Part shown: positions 24,357-35,234 of the stretch, piece after piece | Position numbering within the stretch: position 1 is the stretch's first letter | How the letters are laid out: each line of letters opens with the position of its first letter | NCBI GenBank assembly: GCA_951799445.1 | Contig: OX637287.1 | Coordinates: 46,281,724-46,345,723, forward strand | DNA length: 64,000 nucleotides | Direction: 5' to 3' | Source of the DNA: Pseudisothecium myosuroides | Lineage: Eukaryota; Streptophyta; Bryopsida; Hypnales; Lembophyllaceae | Translations under genes and position numbers: made by a program | Notes under the pieces: model-generated | Seen by the model: the letters and a program-made list of their open reading frames with translations, nothing else | Databases searched by the model: none | What the model was told of the DNA's origin: nothing

Positions 24357-26600
24357 TCTATTTGCATTGGTAAGGTAGGCAATTGCAACTTCTTACCTCC
24401 AACCCACCGCTTACAGGTACACGCACCTGCTATTGGGTCAAATAATGTGCTGAGGAAGTACACGGGGCGTTCGTCAAACCATACACAAGCCTCTATTTGT
24501 TGCGACCGATGCATGGCAATAACCAATGTCCCACGGGAAATTCAACGTGGGCATATTGTGAAAGGTGGCCCAACATCCCTACACAATTATCACTAGAAGA
24601 AAACCATGTTGAAATCCATGTTATTTCCCAATGTTTTTGTGTTAGATGGCCAATTTAACAAGGTTGTTAAGATCAAGCATTGCATTTGTGTTGAAAACCA
24701 TGTTAAAGCTAACAAGACATGTTGACAATGTGATCACAATATGGTACCACAATTTGTTGTTTCAATTTGTGTTAACGCAGAGGATGTTAGTCCAAACATG
24801 AATGAACCATAGCGCCATGTAGAACTTGCAACATTTTATATTTGTCTACGTGGAAGAGGTTGTGACAGCATATTCTATTTGCAAATGCAATGGATGGAAT
24901 TAAATATTTATTTGCAATACATTCATTCATTGTGGAACATTTGTCAACACATGGCTGAACAAATAAACATAGGACACGTATATGATAATGATGTTGATCA
25001 ACACCACGTGTTGACAAATGTCAGTTGTCTGTTAGCATGCACAAGGGTTTCTAGAGTTTGTCTCTCTCCTCAAGATCTCTCAACCAGTTTCTTTGCATTA
25101 GGAAAACTTCCCGCTTGCTCCCCAACAACTGCCTTGGATTATTTGTGTTGAAGCATAGGTACGTCCATATTTTCATTCTCAAAATCTCTTGCTTTTAGAT
25201 TTTAGACTTGTTGTGATTCTTTCACGTGATTGTGTATTTAAATGTTTTGAATGTTGTTTGCATTTTTGAATGCAATACTATTGAACTCAAGTTTTTCTAT
25301 ACATTGTATGCTTGGATTCAAACCACTAATTGTGCTAACATAGTTTGATTTGTCTTTAGTTCCAAGAAGGTTGTAGCTATATTTTTAGAAATTTTGAGTG
25401 TCTTTTTAATGGTGTGCATCTAAGCTGCGCTTGTTAAATTTGGCTTTGTTATCGATCATGAAAGTAGTAGGAACCTTTACGTAGACATTGCACTGTTTAT
25501 GTTTTTGAAAGACAATAATGTGTTATGAAACATGTTGTTTTCTACATTTTGAACTCTATGTGCACGTAAAATGAAATACAGTACTGTTCCAAAGCACAAC
25601 TTATGCATTATTGATGAACACTAAAATTGTTGAAACTCATTTTGGTCATAACATTTTGCGTTCATACAAACATTGTTGCATCGGTTTCCACCTTGTCCTA
25701 TTGCACTGCAAGAGGAGAATCCTCTATTATGCAACAAGAAATAATGTAGTCAACAAGTTGGAAGCCACGTTAATAAAGCCCTAATTCAAGCTAATGATGT
25801 TGGAACACGCATTGTTTTGGAAAGGTTTGCGTTTCATACAACACATTATTCATGTTTGAAACGTATCAAATGTTATTCTGATGAACAAACTCATTCCAAG
25901 GACAAAAACAAGTTGCAACACAACCACTATCCAAGGGGTAGCACGCAAATAAGCCAAAGGCGGACACGTGTTGCACCAAGACACCTTGATTTTTTTCGTC
26001 AAAAACAACCATTTGGCATCAGAAAAAAAATGCACGTCGATAAAGCCAAAACAAACATGCCTCGTTTGCCTAAACTTGTTGAACATGAAGCCCAACATGC
26101 CATGCAAAAGATCGAACATGTGCAATGTCTCCTGTTCTGAATTCGTTCCTCAATAAATTTCATCTAATGTTTTTTGTTGGCCCCAATCGTTTCTAGGTCT
26201 GTTGGTGCTAACACATTTTTCTTCTAGTATATGCATCACAGTCACTGTGAACCAGGTTTCAAGAGACAAGAGCGCATCAGCCAAACGTGGTGAGCTAAAG
26301 AATCGATTTGTCACAACAACATACTGTAGATGCATGAGGTCCTCCACCAGTTTCAAGATCACTATTCTACCAAGGTCTTTCTTAGCCTTTTGATTTTTTC
26401 GCCCTTCATACATTATCAAATTGTAAACATATTGTGACTTGCTATTTGCACAGCACCACACTTTTATACTATACTTGACAGGTTTATTCTTCATGTACTA
26501 CTTGATATCACACCTACGGCCCCTATAAGGCACCATGATTTCATCACACGCTAAGTGCTGCTCATAGTTGTAGGCGCTTTGGCTCTTCGAACAAAGTTTT
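24357..26600 (-). pseudogene. piggyBac transposase (DDE_Tnp_1_7 type), decayed and split
   Basis: Read on the minus strand, CDEIMVPYRGR (about 26520-26550, first catalytic Asp) is followed by NKPVKYSIKVW, GRIVILKLVEDL, VVTNRFFSSPRLADAL (about 26275-26317) and, past an inserted CACTA element, PRGTLVIAMH, VWFDERPVYFLST and RWVGGKK (24370-24560). This is the usual order in piggyBac transposases. In the family the second block is normally D-N-x-F; here it reads N-R-F-F, so a catalytic Asp seems lost. A TAG at 26498-26500 and frame changes next to the insertion also disable it. A 1.64-kb CACTA element (24591-26229) lies in the middle. Confidence 0.8.
24591..26229. mobile_element. Non-autonomous CACTA element inside the piggyBac pseudogene
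   Basis: It starts CACTAGAAGAAAA and ends TTTTTCTTCTAGTA (last base of TAGTG changed), flanked by TAT at 24588-24590 and 26230-26232. The interior is non-coding, with recurring AACATG and GTGTTG motifs near both ends as subterminal repeats. Piggybac transposase sequence continues on both sides, so the order of events is clear. Confidence 0.85.
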
Positions 26601-26626
26601 CAATTAGCCACTTACACTTTCCTATC

Positions 26627-26830
26627 TTATCGTACCCTGCAACTCTCTTGTCTTACACTAATGACGTCCGGTTCATCCAGCTCCCAGTTGGAGTTTGCTT
26701 CATCCGAGTCTGCCGCAAAGTCTGCATATTTCACAGCCCAATCCGGATCATCCTCTTTGTCATCATCGTTGCAGTCTTCTTCGCTGGAACTTCCACTAAT
26801 CGGCAGTAGGTAATTCGGAGAAGTGACGTT
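26627..26830 (-). pseudogene. Acidic segment, possible piggyBac N-terminus
   Basis: A frame with a run of Asp/Glu/Ser (SGSSSEEDCNDDDKEDDPDW) lies directly upstream, in minus sense, of the piggyBac transposase remnant. Acidic N-termini are common in piggyBac transposases, so I infer it is the N-terminal end. The link between frames is not intact. Confidence 0.35.
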
Positions 26831-27347
26831 GAACACCGGTAAATGTGCACCCACCGTGAAATTCAACAAAGGTGCATGACAAAGGAGGGAGCTCCAAGGC
26901 ACCGACCACCAAAAATGGAGTAAGCCCCTCCACTGCCTCCTTTGTTCCTTCAAATTGTGGGAGTAACTGCTGGTAAATTGCTCCATGGCCTGAAGGAGAC
27001 CGACGGCTGCATCGTGCTCTTCTTTGTGGCAGTTTAGATGGCCTTGCTCCTTCTATCCCTTCCTCCAAGCAAAGCGTTTCTGCCACCGCTCGCACACCAA
27101 TTATACTTTTGAAATCTACTAGCAGTGTCTCCTCACCTGTGATAGTGTGGATGAATTCACGTATCACCTCCCTATGCATTGCACTTCCACCATTGGACGT
27201 TGGACTCAATCCCAGCATTGCCGGCAAAACCAACACCAATTTCTTGGAAGCTTCTCCCCATGGGCTCCAAGCGTCCAGACCCTTAACGGATCCGTGCCCA
27301 TGGCTGCGGCAACCGTCGCTGTCACATGACGTATACCACCCTCCCAA
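26796..27347 (-). CDS. Open frame of 183 codons, unidentified
   Basis: This is a long minus-strand frame for such AT-rich DNA, in a GC-richer island. The translation has no recognisable domain; it includes GGSAMHREVIREF and EETLLVDFKSIIGV. It overlaps the acidic segment in another frame. It may be the 5' part of the piggyBac locus, a captured host fragment, or chance. There is no splice or promoter evidence. Confidence 0.2.
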   Translation of the reverse strand: MGGWYTSCDSDGCRSHGHGSVKGLDAWSPWGEASKKLVLVLPAMLGLSPTSNGGSAMHREVIREFIHTITGEETLLVDFKSIIGVRAVAETLCLEEGIEGARPSKLPQRRARCSRRSPSGHGAIYQQLLPQFEGTKEAVEGLTPFLVVGALELPPLSCTFVEFHGGCTFTGVQRHFSELPTAD

Positions 27348-28639
27348 ATTGTTAGTAGCAACTTGACTCTTCCCGTTACTGTAGCGACTTTGTTGCGGTG
27401 CATCCTAGCAGTCACGTCCTAAATCCATCTTCCCGTCTTCTTCATGAAATTGCCAAGGTGTAAGACACTCTACCCCAACACTGCTATTGTAAAAATCAAG
27501 TGAAATCAACTGCTCAGCCCCATGAGTGGTCAACACCCCATTTATAGCTTGTAGAAGATTTTGCACCACCTTCCTTCTCTAAGTGGAGTGCCTCAAAATT
27601 GGTGGAGAATTTCGATTTGCCAAATGAATTTGTAGCCTCATCCATCCTGGCGGTGTTACCAGAAACCCCTTGCTTTTATCACCCCGTATCCTTCCCCTGC
27701 CATTCTCCTTTTGTTTTTCCCTATTCCAATTCCTCCCTCCTGGAACCTCCGTCTATCCAACAAGGATCCCATCTGAAGATTCAGTTGTGAGTTCTCTGAC
27801 AAGATGGGGAACTTGTGAATATCCTTTTATGGCTGCACTTGGCAGCAGTCAGCCCCGCCCTTTCTTGGATGTCTTCGGTGTTCACTTGCTCTTCCTTCCA
27901 ATTGGACCCTGCTCCAATGTGTTCTCAATCGCTGGTCCTTTTAGTTGAGAAATCACTATCATCGTCGGAGGATTGAGTGTACCACTGCTTCTTCTCCAAC
28001 TTGGGGACTCTATATCGCGCGGTTGCTGCTTGGATGAGTCTCTGCCTGTCCTCTACTTGCTGCGCCTTGGACCCTCCTCTTCACTTGCCATTGTGTATTG
28101 GGACTTCGAAGCCCTAGCCTTGCTCTAGCCACCATCCTGTCAGTCTCCTTCGCATTGAGCTGCTGCGGCATTGTGAAGCCACAATTCCTTGATGATGGTG
28201 TCTATGTGAGCAAGAAATGGTGTTTTGGCTTTCCAACCAAGTGCATGTGCCGCCTGTGCCCTCCAATGCACTAGAAGAAAAACGCGTTGGCCCTCGCAGT
28301 TTTGCGTGGGCTGTTTTTCGTTGAAAACCACGTTTAGATCGCAGAAAATGTGTTAAAACGCGTTTTAACACATTTTTCTGCGTTCTAAACATGGTTTTCA
28401 ACGAAAAACAGCCCACGCAAAACTGCGAGGGCCAACGCGTTTCTTCTAGTGATGGTACCTAAGTTCTGATTCCCAAGATTGCTTGGCCAAGGGCGTCTCT
28501 TGCCTCACAGTGGAAGACGTTGCAAATTCGTGACGTCCAGGGAGGTGAGAATTCTCTTCCTTTGTCTCGCCGAGCACCCTTGGGTGTCGAGCCACTCTTC
28601 AATAATTTGCGAGGCTACTTGCAATTGCATCGCGAAGGA
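27348..28639 (-). pseudogene. Degraded coding-like tract (GC-richer), split by a MITE
   Basis: Several minus-strand stretches look protein-like: one near 28240 downward (FLAHIDTIIKELWLHN), one near 27960-28060 (LIQAATARYRVPKLEKKQW, then an acidic SSDDDSDFS) and one near 28530-28635 (ASQIIEEWLDTQG, RQRKRILTSL). They are in different frames and broken by stops. I do not recognise the protein. The tract resumes on the far side of the large insertion at 33704. Confidence 0.3.
28269..28451. mobile_element. Palindromic CACTA MITE (183 bp)
   Basis: Ends are CACTAGAAGAAA and TTTCTTCTAGTG with the 3-bp duplication ATG (28266-28268 and 28452-28454). The whole element is an almost perfect hairpin around AAAACGCGTTTT, with GCCCACGCAAAACTGCGAGG pairing to its inverse. 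A transcript would fold into a long stem. Confidence 0.92.
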
Positions 28640-30429
28640 CACTAGAAGAAAACTGCATTTAACTTGTCAAATCTGCGTTGTAATTGACAAAAACTGCGTT
28701 GTACTCAACAAAAAGTGTGGGGTGGGGTGAGCTCCCAATTTGTCACTTGGGACTTGTAGAATTATTTTTTTGGAAATTTGCAATTTAAAGTTGATAAAAG
28801 TATACAAAAATCCATAAAAAGAGTGTAGAACCAAAATAAGGTTGTATCATACCCATTATAGTATTTGGTCTAGATTTGTGTTTTTACTTAGAATCCCCCA
28901 ATCCTTGCCTAAAAATAGTATAGAAATAACGAAAAGGCCAGATTTGGAGGATTTGAGTCACACAGCCTCAAAAGGGTTAATTTCCACCATGAATGTGGCG
29001 ATTCATGGCTAGGTCGGTCCGAGGGATCCACAGCGAGGCCGCTAGGTCGGGTCCTAGAGTTAGATTTAGAATTCCCCATTAGATCGACGAATTTCCAAAA
29101 TCCCGATTGTTAGCATGTAGGAGCCACTAACGTAAGACCAAGCCCGTGGAGGAATCTACAGCCTAAAGATGGAGTTCTAGGATAAATCCCATGCCAGGAG
29201 TCCAACGGCGAAATCGATTCGCCAAGATTCCTCTACTTGCAGAAGATTCCCGCACCGTCGCTAATTCAAGGAGATGGCCAGTTTAATCTCCATTAACCAA
29301 TCGTACCAGGTACGGAAACACACCTGTACGTCTTTCATGCGACTCCCTGAGAGGTCACGTGAAAAATCTCGGCATCTTTCGACTTGCAGAAGAACCTTTT
29401 CCGGGTGGTCAACCCTCCTAACCTCTAACGGGAATTTCATGGAAATTACCCAGGTTATAATAAAATCTCACTAAAAATTAGACTAGCTTGTTTTATGTTA
29501 ATAATGCGCTCCGTGAAGTTTCACGACATTCCAATAGCGGCAAGTACCCGAACCGGCGAGATTCCTCGGGAATTAACCACGTGGCGGGGTCCCCGCCACG
29601 TTGACCGGCATTCCGGGACCATACGATGGCAAAACGAAGTCAACCAAAAGTCTTTCCCGACTCTCTTACACCTACCGGAGACCCTAGGCTATTCATATTT
29701 ATCAAAATAGGAGACCCCAAGATCTAGGATTTTACCACGATTTGGTTTTTAAACTAAATTAGTCTACAATGGGTTTTTGGCCTTGGTACGGAGGGTATGG
29801 AGAAATTGGGACTAAACACGGCAATCTGGATCCAACGGCGCAATCCGTTCGGCGATTGGAACTAATCTCCAAAAGTTAGAATGTTGGTCCAGCATAGATG
29901 GTAGAAGTAGATTTTTAGGATTTAGGATGAAAATCTTTGAGGATGAGGATGAAAATCCTCGTTGATAAAGTTACCTTAGAGCTTTAGAGAGAGGGGTGAG
30001 CCCTTGGAATCCTATTTAAGAGCCCCATTTCTCTCTCTAGAACACCCCCTCACTTTTGTTTGGGTTCGTGGGTCTAATTTGCTTTGGATATTTTGGCGTT
30101 TGAAGCCAAAACCTCTACGGTGTTTTTGGAGCACTTTTTGCTCTATTGTTGCTAGATTTCAAGCTTTGAAGGTCCTTGGGGGTCCTTTTATCTTGCCTTG
30201 TGTACTTCTCGTGCGTTGTTGTACCCTTGTTACGAGTTAAGAGTCCTTGTTTCTCTCTTGTTGTACCTTTCTGAGCTAACTTGTGAGTTTAGGAGTCTTT
30301 TGGTGTCTTGTCTTAATCCTAAAGTCACCTCCTACCGTACCTTGGCGATGCCGCTTTGGGGGGCCTTTAGCTTGTGAAGTTGTGTGTCTTTACGTGTCCT
30401 AATGTGTTGTCTTCCCTCACTTACGTGTT

Positions 30430-30680
30430 CTCACCTTCCTCTAATCTTTCCCTTGTTGTGTGGACCCCCCTCGGGACGGCGAAGCTTTGGCTTTGTCACG
30501 TGTGTTTCTTAAGTTTATCTTTTCTACCTTCTTCTAATATTCCCCTTGTTGTGTGGACCCCCCCTCGGGACGGCGAAGCTTTGGCTTTATCACGTGTGTT
30601 TCTTAAGCTTGTCTTTTCTACCTTCTTCTAATATCCCCCTTGTTGTGTGGGCCTCCCCCCACGGCGGCGAAGCTTTGAAC
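30430..30680 (+). repeat. Tandem repeat with GACGGCGAAGCTTTG in copy C
   Basis: Units of about 95 bp contain CTTGTTGTGTGGACCCCC, then GGGACGGCGAAGCTTTGG and CACGTGTGTTTCTTAAG. There are two clear units and a third that is partial. Further single GGCGAAGCTTTG-like motifs follow at 30725, 30788 and 30964. Copy A carries the motif near 10463, 10524 and 10583. Confidence 0.75.
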
Positions 30681-31877
30681 TAGTGACCACGTCAAGTCCT
30701 ATAGTGTGTGTTAAAATAGTCTTAGACGGCGGAGCTTTGAAATCGTGGAGTGTCACAAGTCCTAAAGTTGGTGTTAAACCCAATTTTACGACGAAGCTTT
30801 GAACCTCCAGAGCCTTAGATTCCAAAGTCTAGTTTCCAAGACCTTCTTGGAAAAGTCCAGAGTTTAGCTTCCAAGATTGGTCACGAGTTTCTAGGAAGAG
30901 AGTGACCATCCCGTAACACTTAGCTTAGGTGACCGTTCTAAAAATTTCGGGCCTAACCCCCCAGACGGCGAAGCTTCGATCTTGGACCTAACCCCCTACT
31001 AAAAAATCCACTTTAAATTTGTGTTAGTGGGTTCCCCTAAGGGAACCTGGTTGTGTGGATTTTTGGGAGGGCCAGCCAGCACCGGACCAACATACAGCCA
31101 GCATATCGGACTAACATACCGGCCAGCATACCGGATCGGCAGCCAGTCATACAACCAGCATACAGCATCGGGCAGTCAACTTGACTAAACTGAACATCAG
31201 CATCGGGCTAGTCTGCTTGATTGAACTGAACATCAGCCATCGGGCTAGTCAGCTTGGCTAAACTGAATCCAACTACTGGATTTCCAGAACTAACGGGACG
31301 ATGCCCTACGGGGCCCCAACCACCCTTTTTATTTTATTTTTTGATCTTTTAAGGTCTGAAATTTTGGAACCCAGTTGGGAAGAAGGAAAAAATCAGATTG
31401 GAACTTCAAAAACACAAGAGAAAGGGGGGGAGAAAAAGAGGTTGCCACCCTACGCACCACCTGCATAACAACGTCCTATCCAACCTGCATCACCACCAAA
31501 CGAGTTCACACACAATGATGGAGGATTAGGGAGAAGGACATGTTATAGGAGTAGAAAGAAGAGACGATAAATAGTGCCTAGCTAGGAGATTAGGAAGGAA
31601 ATCTTGAGAATTCATAGTGACCGATGGGAGGAGGATTAGGATGACACAAAGCAAAGTTGTGTAAGAAGGTAGGAGGAACATTTAAACCCTCCTCGGAGTT
31701 TGAAACCAGAGTGTAAGACTCATAAAAGCTTAGGTGGAACAGTGCTAGTGTAGAAGAAAGAGGAAGAAAGAAAAGAAAGGAGGAAGGGAAAGAGGGAGTC
31801 TAGATCATCAAAAATTGTAATATTTTCTAAATAAGCGGTGAGCTTGGAAAAAATTCAAAACAAAGCCAAAGACTACC

Positions 31878-31940
31878 ATGGAGCGTGAGGATGTACACGT
31901 GGACGTGGACGAAGTTATTTCCGACACCGGTAGTGAAGAG
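31878..31940 (+). CDS. Short ATG exon with phase-0 donor inside LTR-like copy C
   Basis: CCATGG-context ATG opens 21 codons rich in Asp/Glu/Val and ends GAG|GTGAGT, a strong plant donor. It is positionally equivalent to 11734-11784 in copy A. What follows is stop-rich and AT-rich, as an intron would be. No matching acceptor and second exon could be identified inside the element. Confidence 0.35.
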
Positions 31941-31999
31941 GTGAGTTTTTTATTTAATTTTTGATGTTTCTCCCTAATTAGCATTTATTTTCCTAATCA

Positions 32000-33180
32000 G
32001 CCCTTAGAGCGTGATTAGCATCCGAGATTAGTGCATATTAGAAGTTTAGATTCAAAAAGTTATAGATTAGAAATAGAGGTTTCCAAAAACATATTACATT
32101 TAGGATTTGGCTTTAAATCGACCGCGTTAGGCTAAGTTAAGCGGTAGGGGGTAGGACGGAGGAATTTTAAGTAAAATTCATCCAAAAAGAATCATGGACG
32201 GAACTTAGGGGATTAAATTAGAAAGAAAATTTAGGATTAAAATTAGGGATTAATTAGCGATTAGAATTAGAGTCAATTTACATTTTTATTTTTTAAAGTT
32301 AAAATTCTAAGGTCAAAATCTAGAGTAAACTTTGGGAAGTTAAAAAGTAGAATTAATTTGGAAGTTTAACTTAGGGGGTTAAAATTTCCAGTGAAACCTT
32401 AGGGTAGTTTAGAAAAGGAAGTTAGGGTTAATTAGGAGTAAAAAATCCGAGTAAGAAGTAGAAATTAAAAGTAAAAATTTTAGACTAAATTTAGGAGGTA
32501 GAAATTACGAGTAGAAATAGGAGTTAGATCTTGAAGTTAGAAATTCGAAATTAGAGTGAATGTTAGAGGTCAAAAGCTAGAGCAAAATTTAGAAGTAAAA
32601 CTTGGAGTAACATTTAGAGTTAATCTAGGATTAAAACGATAGGATTAAATTTGGAAGTAGAAAGTCAAAAGTCAAAAGTCAAAAATTAAGATTAAATTTA
32701 AAGGTTAAATTTTAGAGTCAATCGGGAAGTAAAAAGTTAGGGTGAAAAACTAAAAGTAGAAGTCAAAAGTTAGAGGTAGTGGTTAACTTTTAGCGTCAGT
32801 CTAGGAGTAAAAATTTAGAGTCAAAAGTCAAAACAAAGTCAAACCGTAGAGTTAAATTTAGAAGGGTAAATTTAGAATAACATAGGGAAGTAAAAACTTG
32901 AAGTTAGAGTCAAAACATAGAGTTAACTCTAGAGGGTAAATTTTAGAGCTAGTTTAGGAGTAAAAACTTGGAGTCAAAGGTCAAAACAAAGTCAAACGGT
33001 AGCGTTAAATTTTGAAGTTAAATTCCCTAATTAGTTTGGGAAGTTAAAAACCTAAAGTACACTTAGAAGTTAAAAGTTAGAGTAAGAGTTGAAACTTAGG
33101 GGTAGCTTTTAAAAAGATGAACTTCTAGGTGGAGTTTAAAAAACCCAAGATAGTCTTAGAGGTTCATAAAAGGAACATAG
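32000..33180 (+). repeat. Low-complexity, purine-biased tract in copy C
   Basis: Degenerate repetition of TTAGAGTTAAAATTTAGAAG and AAAGTCAAAAGTCAAAA units, with no reading frame of interest. The corresponding tract of copy A (11940-12760) is similar in composition and holds ATGAAGTTTGAGGGACCG-like blocks. Confidence 0.6.
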
Positions 33181-33706
33181 GGGTTCCCCTTTCCACGTAG
33201 TTAGGGACGTTAGAAATGACGCCAACTACCCAGTCTACCCTCGACATAGGATAGATAGTTAGGGAGTTAGAATTTCACCATCACTCTGAGCATTGCAGTT
33301 AACTTGTGAGTTACTACATGCATTCTAATTATTTGCTGCCATCCACGACACTTAAGAAACGTTAGCAAAAAAGATCCATTGCTTGGAAGGCACAGTAGAC
33401 CGCGCTCACAACACCCCCATATATTAAAAAAGTGGATAAAGGCATAGAACCTGGTCGGTGTTCGCTTTATTACTAATGGTGGGTAATCTAGCGCCCACAG
33501 GTGGAATTTGTTGAGTTCTCCCTTCATAACACAAAATTCTGCGTTCCACCGTTTCAACACAAAATTTGATAAGTGAAACGCAGAATTTTGTATTAGAATG
33601 CAAAATTCTACATTATGAAGGGAGAATTCAACAAAATCCACCCCACACTTTTTGTTGAGTACAACGCAGTTTTTGACAAGTACAACGTAGTTTTTTTCTA
33701 GTGGGA

Positions 33707-34320
33707 AGACGAAGCAACTTCTACGGAGTCTATCCCGCTCGCCTCTACGCACTCCAATTTCTGTTGGTTGATGTTGTCACAATCCTTTCTACACCCTCTT
33801 GCTCTTTTGCTCATTGCAAAAATCTTCTCCACTCCTTGTACTCTTTGCATGTGTCAAGTAAAATTGTGTTGCACAAATAAGAACGCTCATCATAAGTTCA
33901 AGAAGAAGGTCGAATGGACCCATGGAGGCGAAATGTGGACTCTTTACGGCTCAATTCCGTCCTTGCACACTATCGCATGAACAGCTTACTGAATTTGCAA
34001 TAATCTCCCCTTTGTGCTACGAAGCTTGCGATTGCAACTGCTTACGGAAGACGTCGTGCACCACTTAGCTCGGACGCGAGGATCCAAGGAATAGTTTGCC
34101 TCACACAGCAACGTCTCATTCTAAAAACCCGGCGCAGTTTAGAATTTGTGTTCAAAATCCTCCCGTATGTCAGGTCATGTACCCTAACCCACCCATTCCA
34201 ACGGTATTCCTCCAAGCACTTGGCACATGGCACTAGCCATTGCGCCTGATGATGTCAACCTTGCCCCATCGTTTTTGTGCAGCACTCCGGGACTCATGGC
34301 TATCCTGAAACTTTAGAGCA
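33707..34320 (-). pseudogene. Continuation of degraded coding-like tract
   Basis: This is GC-richer DNA that adjoined 28636 before the MITE inserted. A minus-strand frame at 34042-34233 is rich in Arg and Cys but matches no family I know. It is probably part of the same decayed locus as 27348-28639. Confidence 0.25.
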
Positions 34321-35234
34321 CAATAGAAAGCGAAGAGAGCTCTATCAAATTAGTTGAAATTGATGTTGTTGGGTAGGTGTTCAACAATCCTACAATTTTT
34401 TTCTTCCATCCAAGTTCAGGAATTGACCTAAAATCGGGACTGAAAAATGTCAAGAACCTTTTTGTCCTTGATATCACTTTGGGGTTAAAGAGCTTGATTA
34501 TTAGTATGCTCACCAATTTCAAGTATAAAATTGTATAGGAATTGTGATATTAAACAAGAAAAATGTATATTTTTTATTTTTGGTATGTTGCCCCCTCTCC
34601 ACAATGTTTGAGAAATTTGCATACAAGAATTTTTTGGGATTAGAGGTGACATGAACAACTAAAAATTGTGTTAGCACACTAAAATGCACTTCCAAAAAGC
34701 TTAAGTTCAAATGAAGAGCTATCAAACCCATTAAATATTCAATCCACCTTGCAATTGTTGAAATTATTGCAATTTATTTTTATAAATAGAAATCGCAAGT
34801 AACTCCGAGTCAACACTTGCATGTTTAAGTTTTCAACGGTGAAAATCATGAAAACACTTTAATCTTTCTATTGGGACCATTTTTGAAACAAATGGATAAG
34901 TACAATTTTTTAGATCTCAATTCAAGTGAAATTGGTAAGCTAAAGTTGCTTAAAGCCGAAAAATCAAAGTAAAATTTGTACGCTATACTCTTCCACAATG
35001 AGACATATATGACTTTGAGGACCTCTCAATAATCAAATATTTATTTTTTTCAGTGAAAAATAAAAGTTTTCAATAGTTAACCTTCATAACTACCTATAAA
35101 AAATTTCAAAATGGTCAAAGGAATTTAATTGCCCACTCCAAAATGAGCTTGAAATTTAGGTCCAACTATACTTGGTCGGTTAGGCATGGAAGGGCATAAG
35201 GAGTTTGTTTTGTAAATGCCCGTTTTTTTCAAAT
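34321..35234. other. Intergenic stretch
   Basis: AT-rich; no gene, repeat terminus or strong palindrome recognised. Confidence 0.5.

Larger units (their letters stand above)
23873..26990 (-). mobile_element. piggyBac-type element with transposase remnant, right end missing
   Basis: The left boundary is TTAA (23869-23872) followed by CCCCTAAAG. The first ~390 bp match the inverted right end of the TTAA MITEs (for example 51278 onward). The sequence then passes into a decayed piggyBac transposase on the minus strand. This links the window's TTAA MITEs to a transposase source. The expected opposite terminus (inverted TTAACCCCTAAAGGACC) was not found downstream, so the far boundary given is only an estimate. 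Confidence 0.6.
28726..33499 (+). mobile_element. Giant LTR-like element, complete copy C
   Basis: It starts GGTGAGCTCCCAATTTG (first base T changed to G), ends GCGCCCACA and is flanked by GGTGG (28721-28725 and 33500-33504). It is 4774 bp and collinear with copy A: 5' part, TATTTAAG box (30013), leader with the GACGGCGAAGCTTTG motif, tandem repeat (31070-31260), purine-rich stretch, ATG exon with donor (31878-31940), AT-rich intron-like stretch and terminal hairpins. Divergence from A is large, so these are old copies or subfamilies. Confidence 0.75.
28640..33703. mobile_element. Palindromic CACTA MITE split by LTR-like copy C
   Basis: Outer ends CACTAGAAGAAAA (28640) and TTTTTTTCTAGTG (to 33703) carry the 3-bp duplication GGA (28637-28639 and 33704-33706). 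Removing 28726-33504 (copy C plus one TSD) joins two arms (CAAAAAGTGTGGGG and its inverse CCCCACACTTTTTG) into a 285-bp hairpin MITE. Only the two ends belong to this element; the middle is the younger insertion. Confidence 0.88.

Noticed and set aside
33267..33752. 161-codon minus-strand frame
   Set aside because: It runs through the end of LTR-like copy C and an arm of the hairpin MITE, so it is a by-product of repeat sequence.
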